Assembly (NCBI GenBank): GCA_015680685.1
Contig: MNCI01003648.1
Span: forward strand, 181,483 to 243,233
DNA length: 61,751 nt
Origin: Gnetum montanum
Taxonomy: Eukaryota > Streptophyta > Gnetopsida > Gnetales > Gnetaceae
Reading direction: 5' to 3'
In this document: in pieces, positions 11,860 to 23,153 of the stretch
Numbering within the stretch: the first letter of the stretch is position 1
Layout: each line of letters begins with the position of its first letter
Notes under the pieces: generated by a model
What the model was told of the DNA's origin: nothing
What the model saw: the letters and a program-made list of their open reading frames with translations, nothing else
Database searches by the model: none
Translations under genes and position numbers: made by a program

Positions 11860-14800
11860 GGATTTGGATGATTCCTACATTGTAAAATGTGTGCTTGGTA
11901 TGGTTGCACTTCATCAATACATCCTATGAGTTGGGATCGACTTTCAATTAATTCAATTTGGTTATGTTTACATTAAATTTTTGTTTCAAAAATTAAGTTA
12001 ATTAATATATGTAAAATATGATAAATGTAATGGGTGATGGGTGATGGGCATTTTGTATCCATCTTTCTAGAAATCATTTTATAGATTTGAGAACATGAAA
12101 AATGAATAAAATGAGATCTTTGTATGGTTTTGCTCGATCACTATTTCTACTAAGTTGTGGTGGACTCTGATGGTGATTGAGTTACACCAATTCCTAGAGC
12201 TTAATCTCTCTAATAATTAGTGTGGTGGAGTCACCACTAAAGTTCACTTTAAATCATGATCCATAGTGAGATGGTGCTTAACTAGACAAGTTTCAATTCC
12301 ATTTAGCATTGTAGAAAAGCTAATCATTTATATTCTTTTTGTTGTCATCACCTCTTCAATATGTGATTACACACACACACACACACAAATTCCTATCTAT
12401 GACGATCAAAATAATAACATCATAGAATTTAATAAATACATAGTAAAATATGATAAATGTAATGAGACATGGGTGATGGATGATGACATCATTTTATAGA
12501 TTTGAGATTGAACATGAGAAAATGAATAAAATAAAAGCTTGGTTTAGTTGTTCTCCATCACTACATCTAGTGAGTTAGGGTGAACTTCGATGGTGACTAA
12601 GTTACACCAATTGCCAAAGGTTGATCTCTCTAGTAATTCGTATGGCTAAGTCATCATCAAGGTCCACATCAAAGTATTATGAGCACAAAGACTATAAATC
12701 TAACTATGAATTAGAGCACATCTACCAAAAATTAGATCTTGGTTTGGTTATTCTCCATGACTATGCCTACAGAGTTGGGATAGACTCTGTTGGTGATTAA
12801 GTCACAAAAATTGCTAGAGCTTAAGCTTTAGTTATTATTGTGGTTGAATTTGCTTCAAAGTCTTTCTGCAAATCATTATTCATAGTTAGATGGTTGTTAA
12901 CCAAACAAGTTCTCATTCAATTTCTCAATGTAATATGCATGTATTTATATATTTTAGATTCTCAGATCCTCCTCCATATAGGATTATTCAATCATGCATA
13001 ATTTATGATATATGTGACCATGCTTATGACCATTTAATATTTGTTCAGATCATCCATAACAAGCATAATTATCATGAAATTAATAGCTCCTATAATTTAT
13101 ATAAAAAGGTTTTGTATATATAATATGATTTTGGAGCATGTAAGAGTGGTTTTGGAGAACCTAGGTTTTATTGTTGGATATTAAATATGTCATTGGAGTA
13201 CTGACATGTTGGATATTATGAAAATTTTACATCAAGCACTAACAACATTATCATTGTATATTTTGATGGATATTTATAGTTAATTTGATGTTTAGTAAGC
13301 ATCATGGAATGCCCATGTAGATCATCTAAGAAAATTTCTATTCATATTTGTAAAGAAAATGTTTGATAAATTTCATATGTTTTAATTGGAAATTGTTAAT
13401 ATGAAAATTTTCTAAAGTAAATGATAAGGAAAGTACCTACAAAATGAGAAAATCCAAAATAACATAATACAAATGATAAATCCATTTAAAATTCCTACAC
13501 AATTATTATAGTTATAGATTTAATAAAATAATTTTTAACTATGAAAAGCATTAGTGTAAAATAATGAACATTTAAATTGTACATATAAATAATGAACATA
13601 TAATTTATGTTCTCATCATCTCCTCCATGTGGGATTTTTCAATCATGCTTCTATATGTTGAATTGCCACGATGAAATGTAAGAATCATGATCACAAAGAT
13701 TATAAATTTAACTATGAATTACAAATATCACATCTAGCAAAAATGAGAGCTTGGTTTGGTTGTTCTCATTATAAATCTAACTATGAATTGCAAATATTAA
13801 TATGACATCTAGCAAAAATGAGAGCTTGGTTTGGTTGTTCTCCATTACTACAAATCATAATCAAAGTCTTACTACAAATCATTATCCATAGTTGGATGGT
13901 TGTTAACTAAACAAGTTCTCATTTAATTTCTCAATGTAATATGCATGCATTTATATATTTTACATTCTCATATATTCCTTCATGTGGGATTATTCAATCA
14001 TTCCTAATTTATGATATATGTGGCCATGCTCATGACCATTTAATATCTATTAGGATCATCCATAATAAGCATAATTATCATGAAATAGATGGCTCCTATA
14101 ATTTATATAAGGAGGTTGTATATATATAATATGGTTTTGAAGCATGCAAGAGTGGTTTTGGAGAACCTAGGGTTTATTGTTGTATATTAAACATGTCCTT
14201 AGAGTACCTACATGTTGCATATTATGATAATTTAACATTAATCACTAACAACATTATCATTGTAAATTATGATGGATATTTATGGTTAATTCAATATTTA
14301 GTAAGCACCAAGGGAATGCCCATGTACATTATCTAAGAAATTTTCTATTTATATTTGTATAGAAAATGTTCAACAAATTTCATATGTTACAATTGAAAAT
14401 TGTTAATATGAAATATTTCTAAAGTAAATGATAAGGAAAGTACCTACAAAATGAGAAGATCCCAAATAACATTATGCAAACAATAAATCCATTTAAAATA
14501 CCTACAAAATTTTTATAGTTATAGATTCAATAAAATAATTTTTAACTATGAAAAGGATTAGTGTAAAAAAATGAACATTTAAATTATAAATATAAACAAT
14601 GAACATATACTTTAAGTTCTCATCACCTCCTCAATGTGGGATTTTTCAATCATGCTTCCATATGTTAAATTGCCATGATGAAATGCAAGAATCATGAGCA
14701 CAAAAACTATAAATCGAACTACAAATTGCAAATATTAATACCAACTCTACCAAAAATAAGAGCTTGGTTTGGTTCTTCTCCATCACAATGTCTATAGAGT

Positions 14801-15640
14801 TTGGGTAGATTATCATGGCAATTGAGTTACAAGAATTACTAGAGCTTAAGATGGCAATTGAGTAAGAAGAATTACTAGAGCTTAAGCTTTATTTATTATT
14901 GTGGAAAAATCATCACCAAAGCCTACTACAAATCATTATCCATGGTTGGATGATTATTAACCAAATAAGTTCTTGTTCAATTTCTAAATGTAATATGCAT
15001 GCATTTATATATTTTACATTCTCATATACTCCTCCATGTGGGATTATTCAATCATGCTTAATTTATGATATATGTGATCATGCTTATGACCATTTAATTT
15101 CTATTGGAATCATCCATAATAAGCATAATTATCATGAAATAGATGGCTCTTATAATTTATACAAGAAGGTTGTGTATATATAATATGGTTTTGGAGCATG
15201 GAAGAGTGGTTTTGAAGAACCTAGGTATGATTGTTGGATATTAAATGTCCTTGGAGTACCTACATGTTGAATATTATGATAATTTAACATTAAGCACTAA
15301 CAACATTCTCATTGTAAATTTTAATGCATATTTATAATCAATTTGATGTTTAGTAAGCATCATGGGAATACCCATGTACATTGTCTAAGAAAATTTCTAT
15401 TCATTTTTGTAAAGAAAATGTTCAATAAACATCATATATTACAATTGGAAAGTAAATGATAAGGAAGGTATCTACAAAATGAGAAAATCCCAAATGACAT
15501 GATACAAACAATGAATCCATTTAAAATACCTACAAAATTACTGTAGTTATAGATTTAATAAAATAATTAAGGATTAGTTTAAAGCCAAGAACATTATATA
15601 TATATATAGCCCTTTTCAAAATTTTGAGCTCCCATTAGTA
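11860..15640. repeat. AT-rich complex tandem array, unit about 1 kb
   Basis: Three long copies are visible: about 12660-13600, 13600-14600 and 14600-15600. The landmark ATGCATGTATTTATAT or ATGCATGCATTTATAT occurs at 12935, 13941 and 14995 (spacing 1006 and 1054). Shorter partial units begin near 11860, 12117 and 12537 with variants of TTGGTTTGGTTGTTCTCC. Similar short open stretches recur in each copy but only because the DNA is repeated. A CA microsatellite (12370-12387) and a TA run (15597-15608) are embedded. Confidence 0.8.
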
Positions 15641-16989
15641 AAATTCTATATGCCAATTGCCCATATTGTACCTTGCTTCCATTGCCCTTACTACACTGCA
15701 AGCTCTTGCTTACTTTACTTTCTATCACCTAGGCTCTAGGATGAGCCCTTGCCTTTGCTTTCTAGTTGTTAAGATTATAGGTGTTTGCTTCTAAACACTG
15801 TCTTTTCTTAGAATTTTTAAGGTGTTCCTAGTCACTACCACATTGTGCAATCTTCTTAGTTCTTTGACCTAGTTTCAGCCAAGATTTGTGCGAACTCGAT
15901 AAAAGGTATGTATATTTGCTCTATTCCTTTTCTACATTTTTAAATTTGGATTTCTATGTGCTTGTTAGAATGACACCATGACTATAATTTCATAGGTAGT
16001 AGCCCTAATTTTGAAGGAAGGGCTAGGAAATTTATTGAATTTTGTTTGCTTGACCTAATTTCTTACCTTTACCTTGTTCATTTTCTTGGCATCTGTTAGT
16101 TAAATTTCATGGCATTCCCTTGTTTGATTTTTTCAAATGCCCTTGTTAAATTTCTTATATTTGATTTTCAAAGTGCTAGTTCTATGCGTAGCCCTATGCA
16201 GAATGCAAGATTTAGGTTTTCTTGTCAATTTAGACTTTGTAGCTTAATTTCCTGGCATGCCCTAGTTTGATTTCCTCGAATGTCCTAGTTTTAATTGTGT
16301 AGGAACAGTAGTTTTCAAGAGGTAAAAAATTCCTATTAAAACTATGCTACTTTTCATTATTTATTTCTTAGCAAGTTTGAATGGTATACATCGATTAGTC
16401 GATGAGTGAAGATGCTTCCTCCAAACTTCTAGTGGCAACTTTGTCATTTAAATAGCTATTGGAATTTACTTTAATTTTTATGTTCAATTTTATCCATTTT
16501 ATGAGGGTTGGATGTATGTGCATGCTTGAAAGAAAAATTTTCTCACTATTTTACTTGTATGAAGTTGTATAATAGGCTAGTTCTAAAGGGCAGTAATAGT
16601 TTGATTTGTAATTTGATGATCATTTGAAGCACTGGTATAGGAAAATTTTCTATGGCAATGGATTAGAGGTAATTGTTTTGAGTATGATTTCAATATCGCA
16701 TAAAGGGATAACTAAGTGAAAAGACATTAGATTTTCATTAATCCAACTATTTTTCTTACACTTAGTAAGAGAAGATTGAGTCCAAAAGTTGAAATAGGTA
16801 GATGGCTCAAACTTCTTATTTTAGAATGATTATGCTAACTGTCCAATATAAATAGCATTGTAGATGAATATAATTGGTTTTTCAAATATCCAATAATAAA
16901 CAACATTTGATTATTTTCTTATTATTATTTTTTCAAAACTCATAGCATATATAATTAGGTTTTCTATCCAATAGATCCATAGAGTATAT
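15641..16989. other. Gene-free spacer
   Basis: AT-rich DNA with no open frame of note and no recognisable repeat boundary. It ends at the AAACT target duplication of element B. Confidence 0.5.
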
Positions 16990-16994
16990 AAACT
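16990..16994. repeat. Target site duplication of B, left copy (AAACT)
   Basis: AAACT directly precedes the LTR start and matches 47753-47757 exactly. This fixes the LTR start at TTATGAAG, corresponding to TGATGAAG in the 3' LTR. Confidence 0.85.
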
Positions 16995-17888
16995 TTATGA
17001 AGTACCTCTGTTTGCCTACATCAACGGGATCCCATTGATGTGAACCCATCAACATGATCTAGTTGATGCAAGTGCATTGATGTGATCTCATCAATGCATG
17101 GTCTAACACATTGATGCATACGTGTCAATGCAGTGTTTGTTGTTGCCTATATAAATGCATGAGCCAATCGCATTTATGATGTTCATAAGTTAGATTGTAG
17201 TGAAGCTCTTACAATTTTACTTCCTAACAATTAGAATATTTTTCTAAGTTCCTGCAATAGGAGTGAGAAGTATACAAATCTTTGTTCAAACATTAATATA
17301 CCTAAGCACTTCACTGTGACTAGCAATAAAGATAAGATTTCATCATAAACCTTGCAGCATTTGGAATAGCTTAATATTTTACTTAATGCATTTATTATTC
17401 ATGCAGTTTACTTCAATAAATTTTAGTTAAAGTAATTAATATAGATTAAATAATGATAAATTAAAGCACATAAGTACAACCACTTTGAGCATACTTTTAA
17501 AGCTTGGTAATCCAAGTAGCGCTTAATGCTTGGTAACCTATGAGCGTTATATGTGTTCAGGATGTGTACAAAAAGTGGGAACATATGCTTATGTTAGGAA
17601 TAGCTAGACATTGGTTAATTCTTAGATAAAATAGTTAGTTGAACATTAAAATTTATTTATTCTTTATTCTTTGGTGACTTAATTCATTAAAAAATCATAT
17701 GTCTCAGTTACACTTAACTATACATTTGCATTTTACAAGTGTGAATAGGAACATAATAATTGCAACAATTACATTCACCTCCTAGAGCCAGTGTACTTAG
17801 GAACCTAAAGTCTTTGGAATTCACCTAGATCTCTTATCAATGCTAATGATTCGTATGGTTGGGCGTAGTGTATACTCGCAGATCATCA
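16995..17888 (+). repeat. Element B 5' LTR
   Basis: 894 bp, beginning TTATGAAG (TG decayed to TT) and ending GATCATCA before the PBS. A TATA box (CTATATAAATG) lies near 17150. Upstream of it (17020-17135) the 8-mer CATCAATG and its complement CATTGATG recur many times. The 3' part contains a stretch shared with A, E and G around GATTCGTATGGTTGGGC. Confidence 0.9.
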
Positions 17889-17908
17889 TCGACATCATTA
17901 CTGGGGAC
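17889..17908 (+). other. Element B primer binding site (tRNA-Asp-like, decayed)
   Basis: TCGACATCATTACTGGGGAC follows the LTR immediately. It differs from TTGGCGCCATTACTGGGGAC at four positions, all transitions, and ends in the same CTGGGGAC as tRNA-Asp-type sites. Confidence 0.65.
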
Positions 17909-18043
17909 TTTAACTAGTTTTGTGTGCTATCTAAGACTAAGTGAAAATTCACTCAACATCGTTCGATCAAACCTTAAAGTTGCAATCATTCTAACACTAA
18001 TAATAATTGTAAAAAGTGCATTATTGATTTTCTTCTAATCCAA

Positions 18044-20450
18044 ATGTCTTCTTCTCACATGGATGATTCTTTGTTGAAATTTGAGCACACATCCAATCTA
18101 AGGAATGAACGATCAAACCAATTAGTGCCCCAACAATGCCAAGTGGTATATACTCATCCCAATGAATATGTGCCAAATTTCACCTTCATCCTACATTAGG
18201 ATGACCAAATGTAGTGAAGAGACATGGAGGGCAACATTGTGTTGCCACTCAATTGGTTAGTTCTTGTGATGCTCCAAAAAAAATCTTATGAGGTTTAGCA
18301 TCTAGGGGCTCCATGCTAAATAAATTATGCATGATCATGATTTTAGGGATTACCATCCCATTAAAGCACAACATGAAATCGATTGGTAGTAGGAGAAGCA
18401 CTATAAAGTTACATAGGGAAACTGGTTCAATAACCCCTTGTTCCTATTAGGCCAAAAAAATAGTGAGGATCCCTTCTCTAGGGGTTCTCATTTCATTGAC
18501 TCTCCTACCCTTGGTTTTAACGAAGGGGGCTTGAACTAAAATTTACATTCCACTATACATAATCTTGGTTCAGGCAAGAATGGATCCCATGATCATGGAA
18601 GATCCAAAGGTGGGAGTTATGGTAGGGAGAGGGACAGGCATCATAATGATGATAATGGCCATGATCATCAAAGAGGGTGTGACAGGCACCATGATGCTAG
18701 TCTTCCTTCCTCTTCACCTTTGTCATCCTCTTCTTCCTCCTCTACCTATGATTGAAGCCAGAGAGGACATGACTATGATGGAGATGACTAACAAGATAGA
18801 GATGATCATGATCTTAGAGCTTTTTGAAATGATTGAGATTAGGGGTGTGGGCATTCAAGGGAGGTTCACCACCATAAAAGAAGAATTAGCAGAGGGCATC
18901 ATAGGCATCATGGTCATCACAGAGGTCTTGACTATGATGAGCCTTTTCTTGCAACTCAAAACATGTTGAACATCATAGAGGTAGTTGGAATTCCAACAAG
19001 GCATGTGAAAGTTAGCCGAATAAAGTAGTTGAATATGAACAACATCCCAAAATTTGAAAGGGAATACAACTCAGATTTGTAGAACCATCTACAAGCCTTT
19101 CACAATGCTTGTATCTTGTAAAACATAGAGAACGAATGGAAAAAACTTAAGTTGTTTCCTAGGACACTCATAAAAGAAGCTGAAAGTTGGTACCAATGTT
19201 TGGAGCCAAAATAAATTCGTAGATGGAGTACGATGCTTGAGCTATTCAATGACAAATATTAGACATACTCTTGAGTGTCCAAATTAAGAAAGCATATTCA
19301 AGATTGGCGATAAGAAACACATGAACCCTTTGATGTAGCCATGGGTAGGTACTATTCCCTTTTGAAGCAATGTCTTGGCCATGGTTATTCTCAAAGGAAG
19401 AAGCTTTATGATATCATAGATGAGCTTCGATCAAAAATGAGGAGAACTCTTGGGATTTATGCCTAAGGGAGACTATTAGAACTTAGAGTCCATCTAATCC
19501 AAAGGCTCATTGAATAGGTTGCTAAAGAAGAAATAGAGCTTGGAAAAAGAAAAAGAAAAAGCGTGAAGGAGTATAATTGGAACCCTTCCATCAGAAAAAG
19601 GAAACTCCAATTTGTTGACAATGAGGAGGAGGCACCACTTGATGAAGTGGTGTAGTAGAAAACCTTGTCAATCCAAAAATCTATCTCTAAAATTTTGGCT
19701 AAGGTAGATGAAATGTGGAACTCTTTTGATGAAAAGTTCCAAATTACTCTAAAAATAGCAAAGGAATCTAGAGAGAAAAGTAGTGATTGTGATCACAAGA
19801 GAAGGAAGGAAGCTAAATGTTCCCACCAAAGGAGAAAGGGAAAAATTGCTGCCTTAGAGGAGGTTGTGGAGTCCGAATTAAATGATGATGGTAAATGTAA
19901 CATCTACCAATAAGAACATCTTAAGGGATGTTTCCCTGCTATGTCACACTTATAGGAATCTTGGATGTACATACTAAATCCTAGTTTGAATAGAAGGCAA
20001 GAACCTAGAAGATTACCTTATCCTTAAGGCAATCCATAGTAGTTCCATAAAAAATAAGCCTATTATCCAAGTGAAGCTCCATCATAACCGTTTAAGAAGT
20101 ATCATCAATGGTAGCATCCATAGTCGTGGGGGATGCCACCACCAAGGTAGTAGTACCCTTTCAAATAGCTTGATCCATACGGGTACTATGTTCAACACCC
20201 CATGTCTTCACATGGCTCTTCCAGTCATGCCTCATTCTAACATCACTAGTACCCTCCTGAGTATTACAAAGCTCATTCTCCATCTCCAAGAGGGAAGTCC
20301 CCATATCCTTATCACCCTCCTCATCCTTCTGTGCATGTTCCTCCATCCTCAACCCAATTACCACTTACTTTATTAATGCAAGGTGAAATTCCAACCCAAT
20401 TGTAGCAACGTAACACTACTAGGATTGTTAACTTACAATCGGCTCTTCAA
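18044..20450 (+). pseudogene. Element B gag (degenerate)
   Basis: The start is at 18044 (MSSSHMDDSLLKFEH), parallel to A. The shared block YTHPNEYVPNFTFILH follows, ending at a TAG. A His/Asp/Arg/Ser-rich low-complexity stretch (about 18560-18960) precedes the capsid-like region (about 18970-19500) with RTLIKEAESWYQ, LELFNDKY and LKQCLGHGYSQRK. A basic tail at 19665-19913 ends in a knuckle remnant (CNIYQ-stop-EHLKGC) with two Cys lost. Numerous stops, mostly at Gln codons, make it non-coding. A Met-rich open frame at 18565-18969 is the wrong frame of the low-complexity stretch. Confidence 0.75.
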
Positions 20451-20729
20451 TTGAGTGGTTCAAAACTTGGACCCAGAAATAGAACATTATTCCTAACCAA
20501 TAGTCCTAAAAATTCCTCATAGACTCATGTGGCTAATAACCCTTCCTCTTTCTTATCCTCTACATCTAATCTATTCGAGTCCCATTTAAATCAAACACCT
20601 CCCAAAGTACATATTGTCATGCTAACCTATATGGTAACTAATTGGATAAAGGCTAGCCACCTTCCTAGGAAAAGATATAATCCTAGGAGTTCCTTAATCT
20701 ATCTCCAAATTACTAAGAATGAACCTTGA

Positions 20730-21130
20730 ATAGCTATTTTAGATTTAGGTTTTTGTGTTAATCTGATTTCTCACAAGATGTACAAAGCATAAAACCTACC
20801 TCCACTCGAGAAGAGTAACATTCAAATTGAGTTAGCAGACCAATCGATCACTATTCCTTGTGGACTGGTGAAACACATTGTGACTACTATCTATGGGTGG
20901 TCCTATCCTACTGACTTCCTAGTAATCCATGTTGACAATTATAAGGGGAACTTCTTGATCACAATGGGAAGGGCTTGGTTAAGTACCATTAATGCATGGT
21001 TGGAAATCAAAGATCTTTCCTTGGATATTTTCAAAGAAAATGCATTTGGAAAGATCAAGAAGAAGAGAGTTTTATGCATCGCATACAATGATATAGGGTG
21101 CATTGTGTGCAGAAACTATGGGCCATAAAA
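20730..21130 (+). pseudogene. Element B aspartic protease (degenerate)
   Basis: The active-site region reads AILDLGFCVNLISH (DSG changed to DLG), followed after a stop by LPPLEKSNIQIELADQS, then TIPCGLVKHIVTTIYGWSYP and a GRAWLSTINAW box. It aligns with the A protease throughout. Element D is inserted about 180 bp downstream, between protease and RT. Confidence 0.75.
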
Positions 21131-21309
21131 GGCACATCAATCACAACATGTAGACAAAGCACAGATGAATCTAAAATTCAAAGGTACCTATATGCAATAG
21201 CCATAAAATAGGAGCACATCTAGTGGTTGAAAAAAACATCCTAAAAGTAGCACACTTTGAATGGAACCCATTGACAGCTTAACATGTTCCTATGTTGAAG
21301 GTATGGATG

Positions 21310-21314
21310 AACTG
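21310..21314. repeat. Target site duplication of D, left copy (AACTG)
   Basis: Perfect match to 38851-38855, immediately outside the TGAAACACC LTR start. Confidence 0.95.
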
Positions 21315-22901
21315 TGAAACACCGTAGAAATTGCGAATCGGCCTCAGGCAAAGATTCACGATTTGGATGGAAGTTCGCGACGAATTCCAGAAGGCAAAGC
21401 AAGGCAAAGAGGCACGCTGCATCAAGTCTCCAAGTTCCTTACAGATTTTAAAACTTACTATGTTTTCTGTCTTTACGCTACATTACGCAACATAGCGTAG
21501 TGTCGCTTAGCGTAATTCTGCTTAACATAGTCCAATATCGGAAGGTGACTTACTTCGGTAGATTTGATGAAGTTTAAGGCCTAAGCACTGTAATATGCGA
21601 CATGTTGCATATTCGACTAAGTCCTTTGCTTAGGGCTGAGTTTACGCTCCGTTACGCAGAGCAGCGTAACGAGCTTCAAGAAAAGCAAAGTCAGAGTCAA
21701 AGGAATCACAGCAAATTGATTTATTCTTTTTGCAAATTGGTCGCTTTACGCTCATTACGCTACGCAGCGTGGACAAGCGTAATTTGTTGTAAAGTTGACC
21801 ATTTTTACGCCTTATTATGCTTTGCGGTGTAAATAAGCGTAAAACAGCTGGCACCAACTACTCCCATGCTCTATTACGCTCTGCCACGCGATGCAGCATA
21901 AACAAGTGTAATACAGCGTAAAGCCGACTAAAGTAGTTACGCATCTGCTGTCCACATGCACAATACGCTGATGAGCGTATTGTGCGTAATCATGAAGCAG
22001 CTTTGGCAAAAGTGTTAACAGCGTACTTCGCCCCTTCTTCCAAAAATGGGATGCGACATAATCAGTTTCTACATGAAATTGGATAAGTCAATGGTATTTT
22101 GAGGGTTCGAGACACGTGTCATCAGGGCCATGCCTTCTCCACGTGTTTTGGAACTTATAAATACTCCAGTTGATGAAGAAACAAAAAGAGGAGAGGCTTC
22201 TTGGACTTTTGGCGGTTATCATCTTCGAGTAGAGACAAGAGACATCTTTGAGCATTAGCAGTGGGAGCGATCACACCTTTTGGCGAAAAATACAGTTCTC
22301 CCCATCGGTGATCATCAACAGCTTTGAGCAGAGACTACCGAAGGCAAAGAGGATAGATCAGAGATCAAGAGATCATCTGGTGCGGTTGGCAACATCTATT
22401 GATCAAACACAGTTGATCGATAGACATTTAGGCTTGACCTTCCTTGCATCCCGTCTTTGGCTTACAAGGTAGATCGAACTTCATTCTGTACTCCTTGCTG
22501 GATAATTTTCTTGTTATTTTGTGTATGTTCCGCATAAGATAAGCGAAAATTCTTCCATTGGTGTATTCGATATACTCAGTTTTTCAGGCCAAAGCACAGA
22601 TCTGGGAATTGTGAATTTCTCCTTAAGCCGATCCTTCTTGTCGTGTTAACGTTGTCATTATTCCAATTTATCTACATCGTTTTCCTCTTCTTTCGCAGTT
22701 CATCGAATCAAATCATTCCACGGATTATCTATAATCTTCGTCGATTTACTGATTGAGGAAGTCCCTGTCTAATCAACAAGACCGTTCAGGGCACTGCGGA
22801 TTCGTTTTCTCTAGCACAGCCCTCGCACGGATCCGTGGTTAAGACTGCGTGCACGGATTTTGTTTGGTATTTTCTAGCTACCGACATTTTCTGTCATTAC
22901 A
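21315..22901 (+). repeat. Element D 5' LTR
   Basis: 1587 bp, TGAAACACCG to GTCATTACA. Its U3 (about 21470-22030) is crowded with TTACGC and its complement GCGTAA. Two CACGTG boxes and a TATA box lie at 22113-22163. Element F's LTR shares the TGAAACACC start, indicating a related family. Confidence 0.95.
22113..22163 (+). promoter_or_regulatory. Element D LTR core promoter: twin G-boxes and TATA box
   Basis: CACGTG at 22113-22118 lies inside the palindrome GACACGTGTC; a second CACGTG is at 22140-22145; TATAAATA is at 22156-22163. All three are conserved in the 3' LTR (around 38072-38112). CACGTG is the core of bZIP/bHLH sites and of ABA-response elements, so stress or hormone responsiveness is possible. 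Confidence 0.6.
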
Positions 22902-22907
22902 GTTTTC

Positions 22908-22926
22908 TAGCGCTAGAAGGATGGCC
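22908..22926 (+). other. Element D primer binding site
   Basis: TAGCGCTAGAAGGATGGCC, six bases inside the LTR. Element F has TGGTGCTGGAAGGAGGGCC at the equivalent place. Together they imply an ancestral site near TGGCGCTAGAAGGAGGGCC, a form I recall from Tat-lineage elements. The tRNA donor is not certain. A 14-bp palindrome (22905-22918) overlaps it by chance of mutation. Confidence 0.6.
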
Positions 22927-23153
22927 TAGGCTCCGATTCGTATTTTTTATGGGTAGCCCTGTAAGCGATCTGTACCCGTGTCTCTAAAAACGTAAATGTA
23001 AAACCTCTAGGGAAGTTTACAGAAAATCGTGTGGTGTAGATCGATCACTGTAACGATTCCTTTGGAATCCTACAGGGTAAAAGCCTAATCGCGATCTTCT
23101 TTGTCCATCGCTTTTTAGATCTAGTCACTTGTCGTCGTTAATCTATTTGACCA

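Noticed and set aside
12890-15183. Three similar open frames (12890-13123, 13941-14129, 14899-15183)
   Set aside because: They recur because they lie in copies of the tandem array; frames are short, AT-driven and begin at different points.
18565-18969. Met-rich 134-residue open frame on the plus strand
   Set aside because: It is an alternative frame of the His/Asp/Arg-rich low-complexity part of B gag; a matching stretch occurs in A gag.
21642-22009. Minus-strand open frames in the D 5' LTR, also present at 37591-37958
   Set aside because: Both LTRs contain them because the LTRs are copies; content follows the TTACGC iterons and no protein features are seen.
22905-22918. 14-bp perfect palindrome near the D LTR end as a functional site
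   Set aside because: It overlaps the PBS; element F has a non-palindromic version, so it likely arose by mutation of the PBS.
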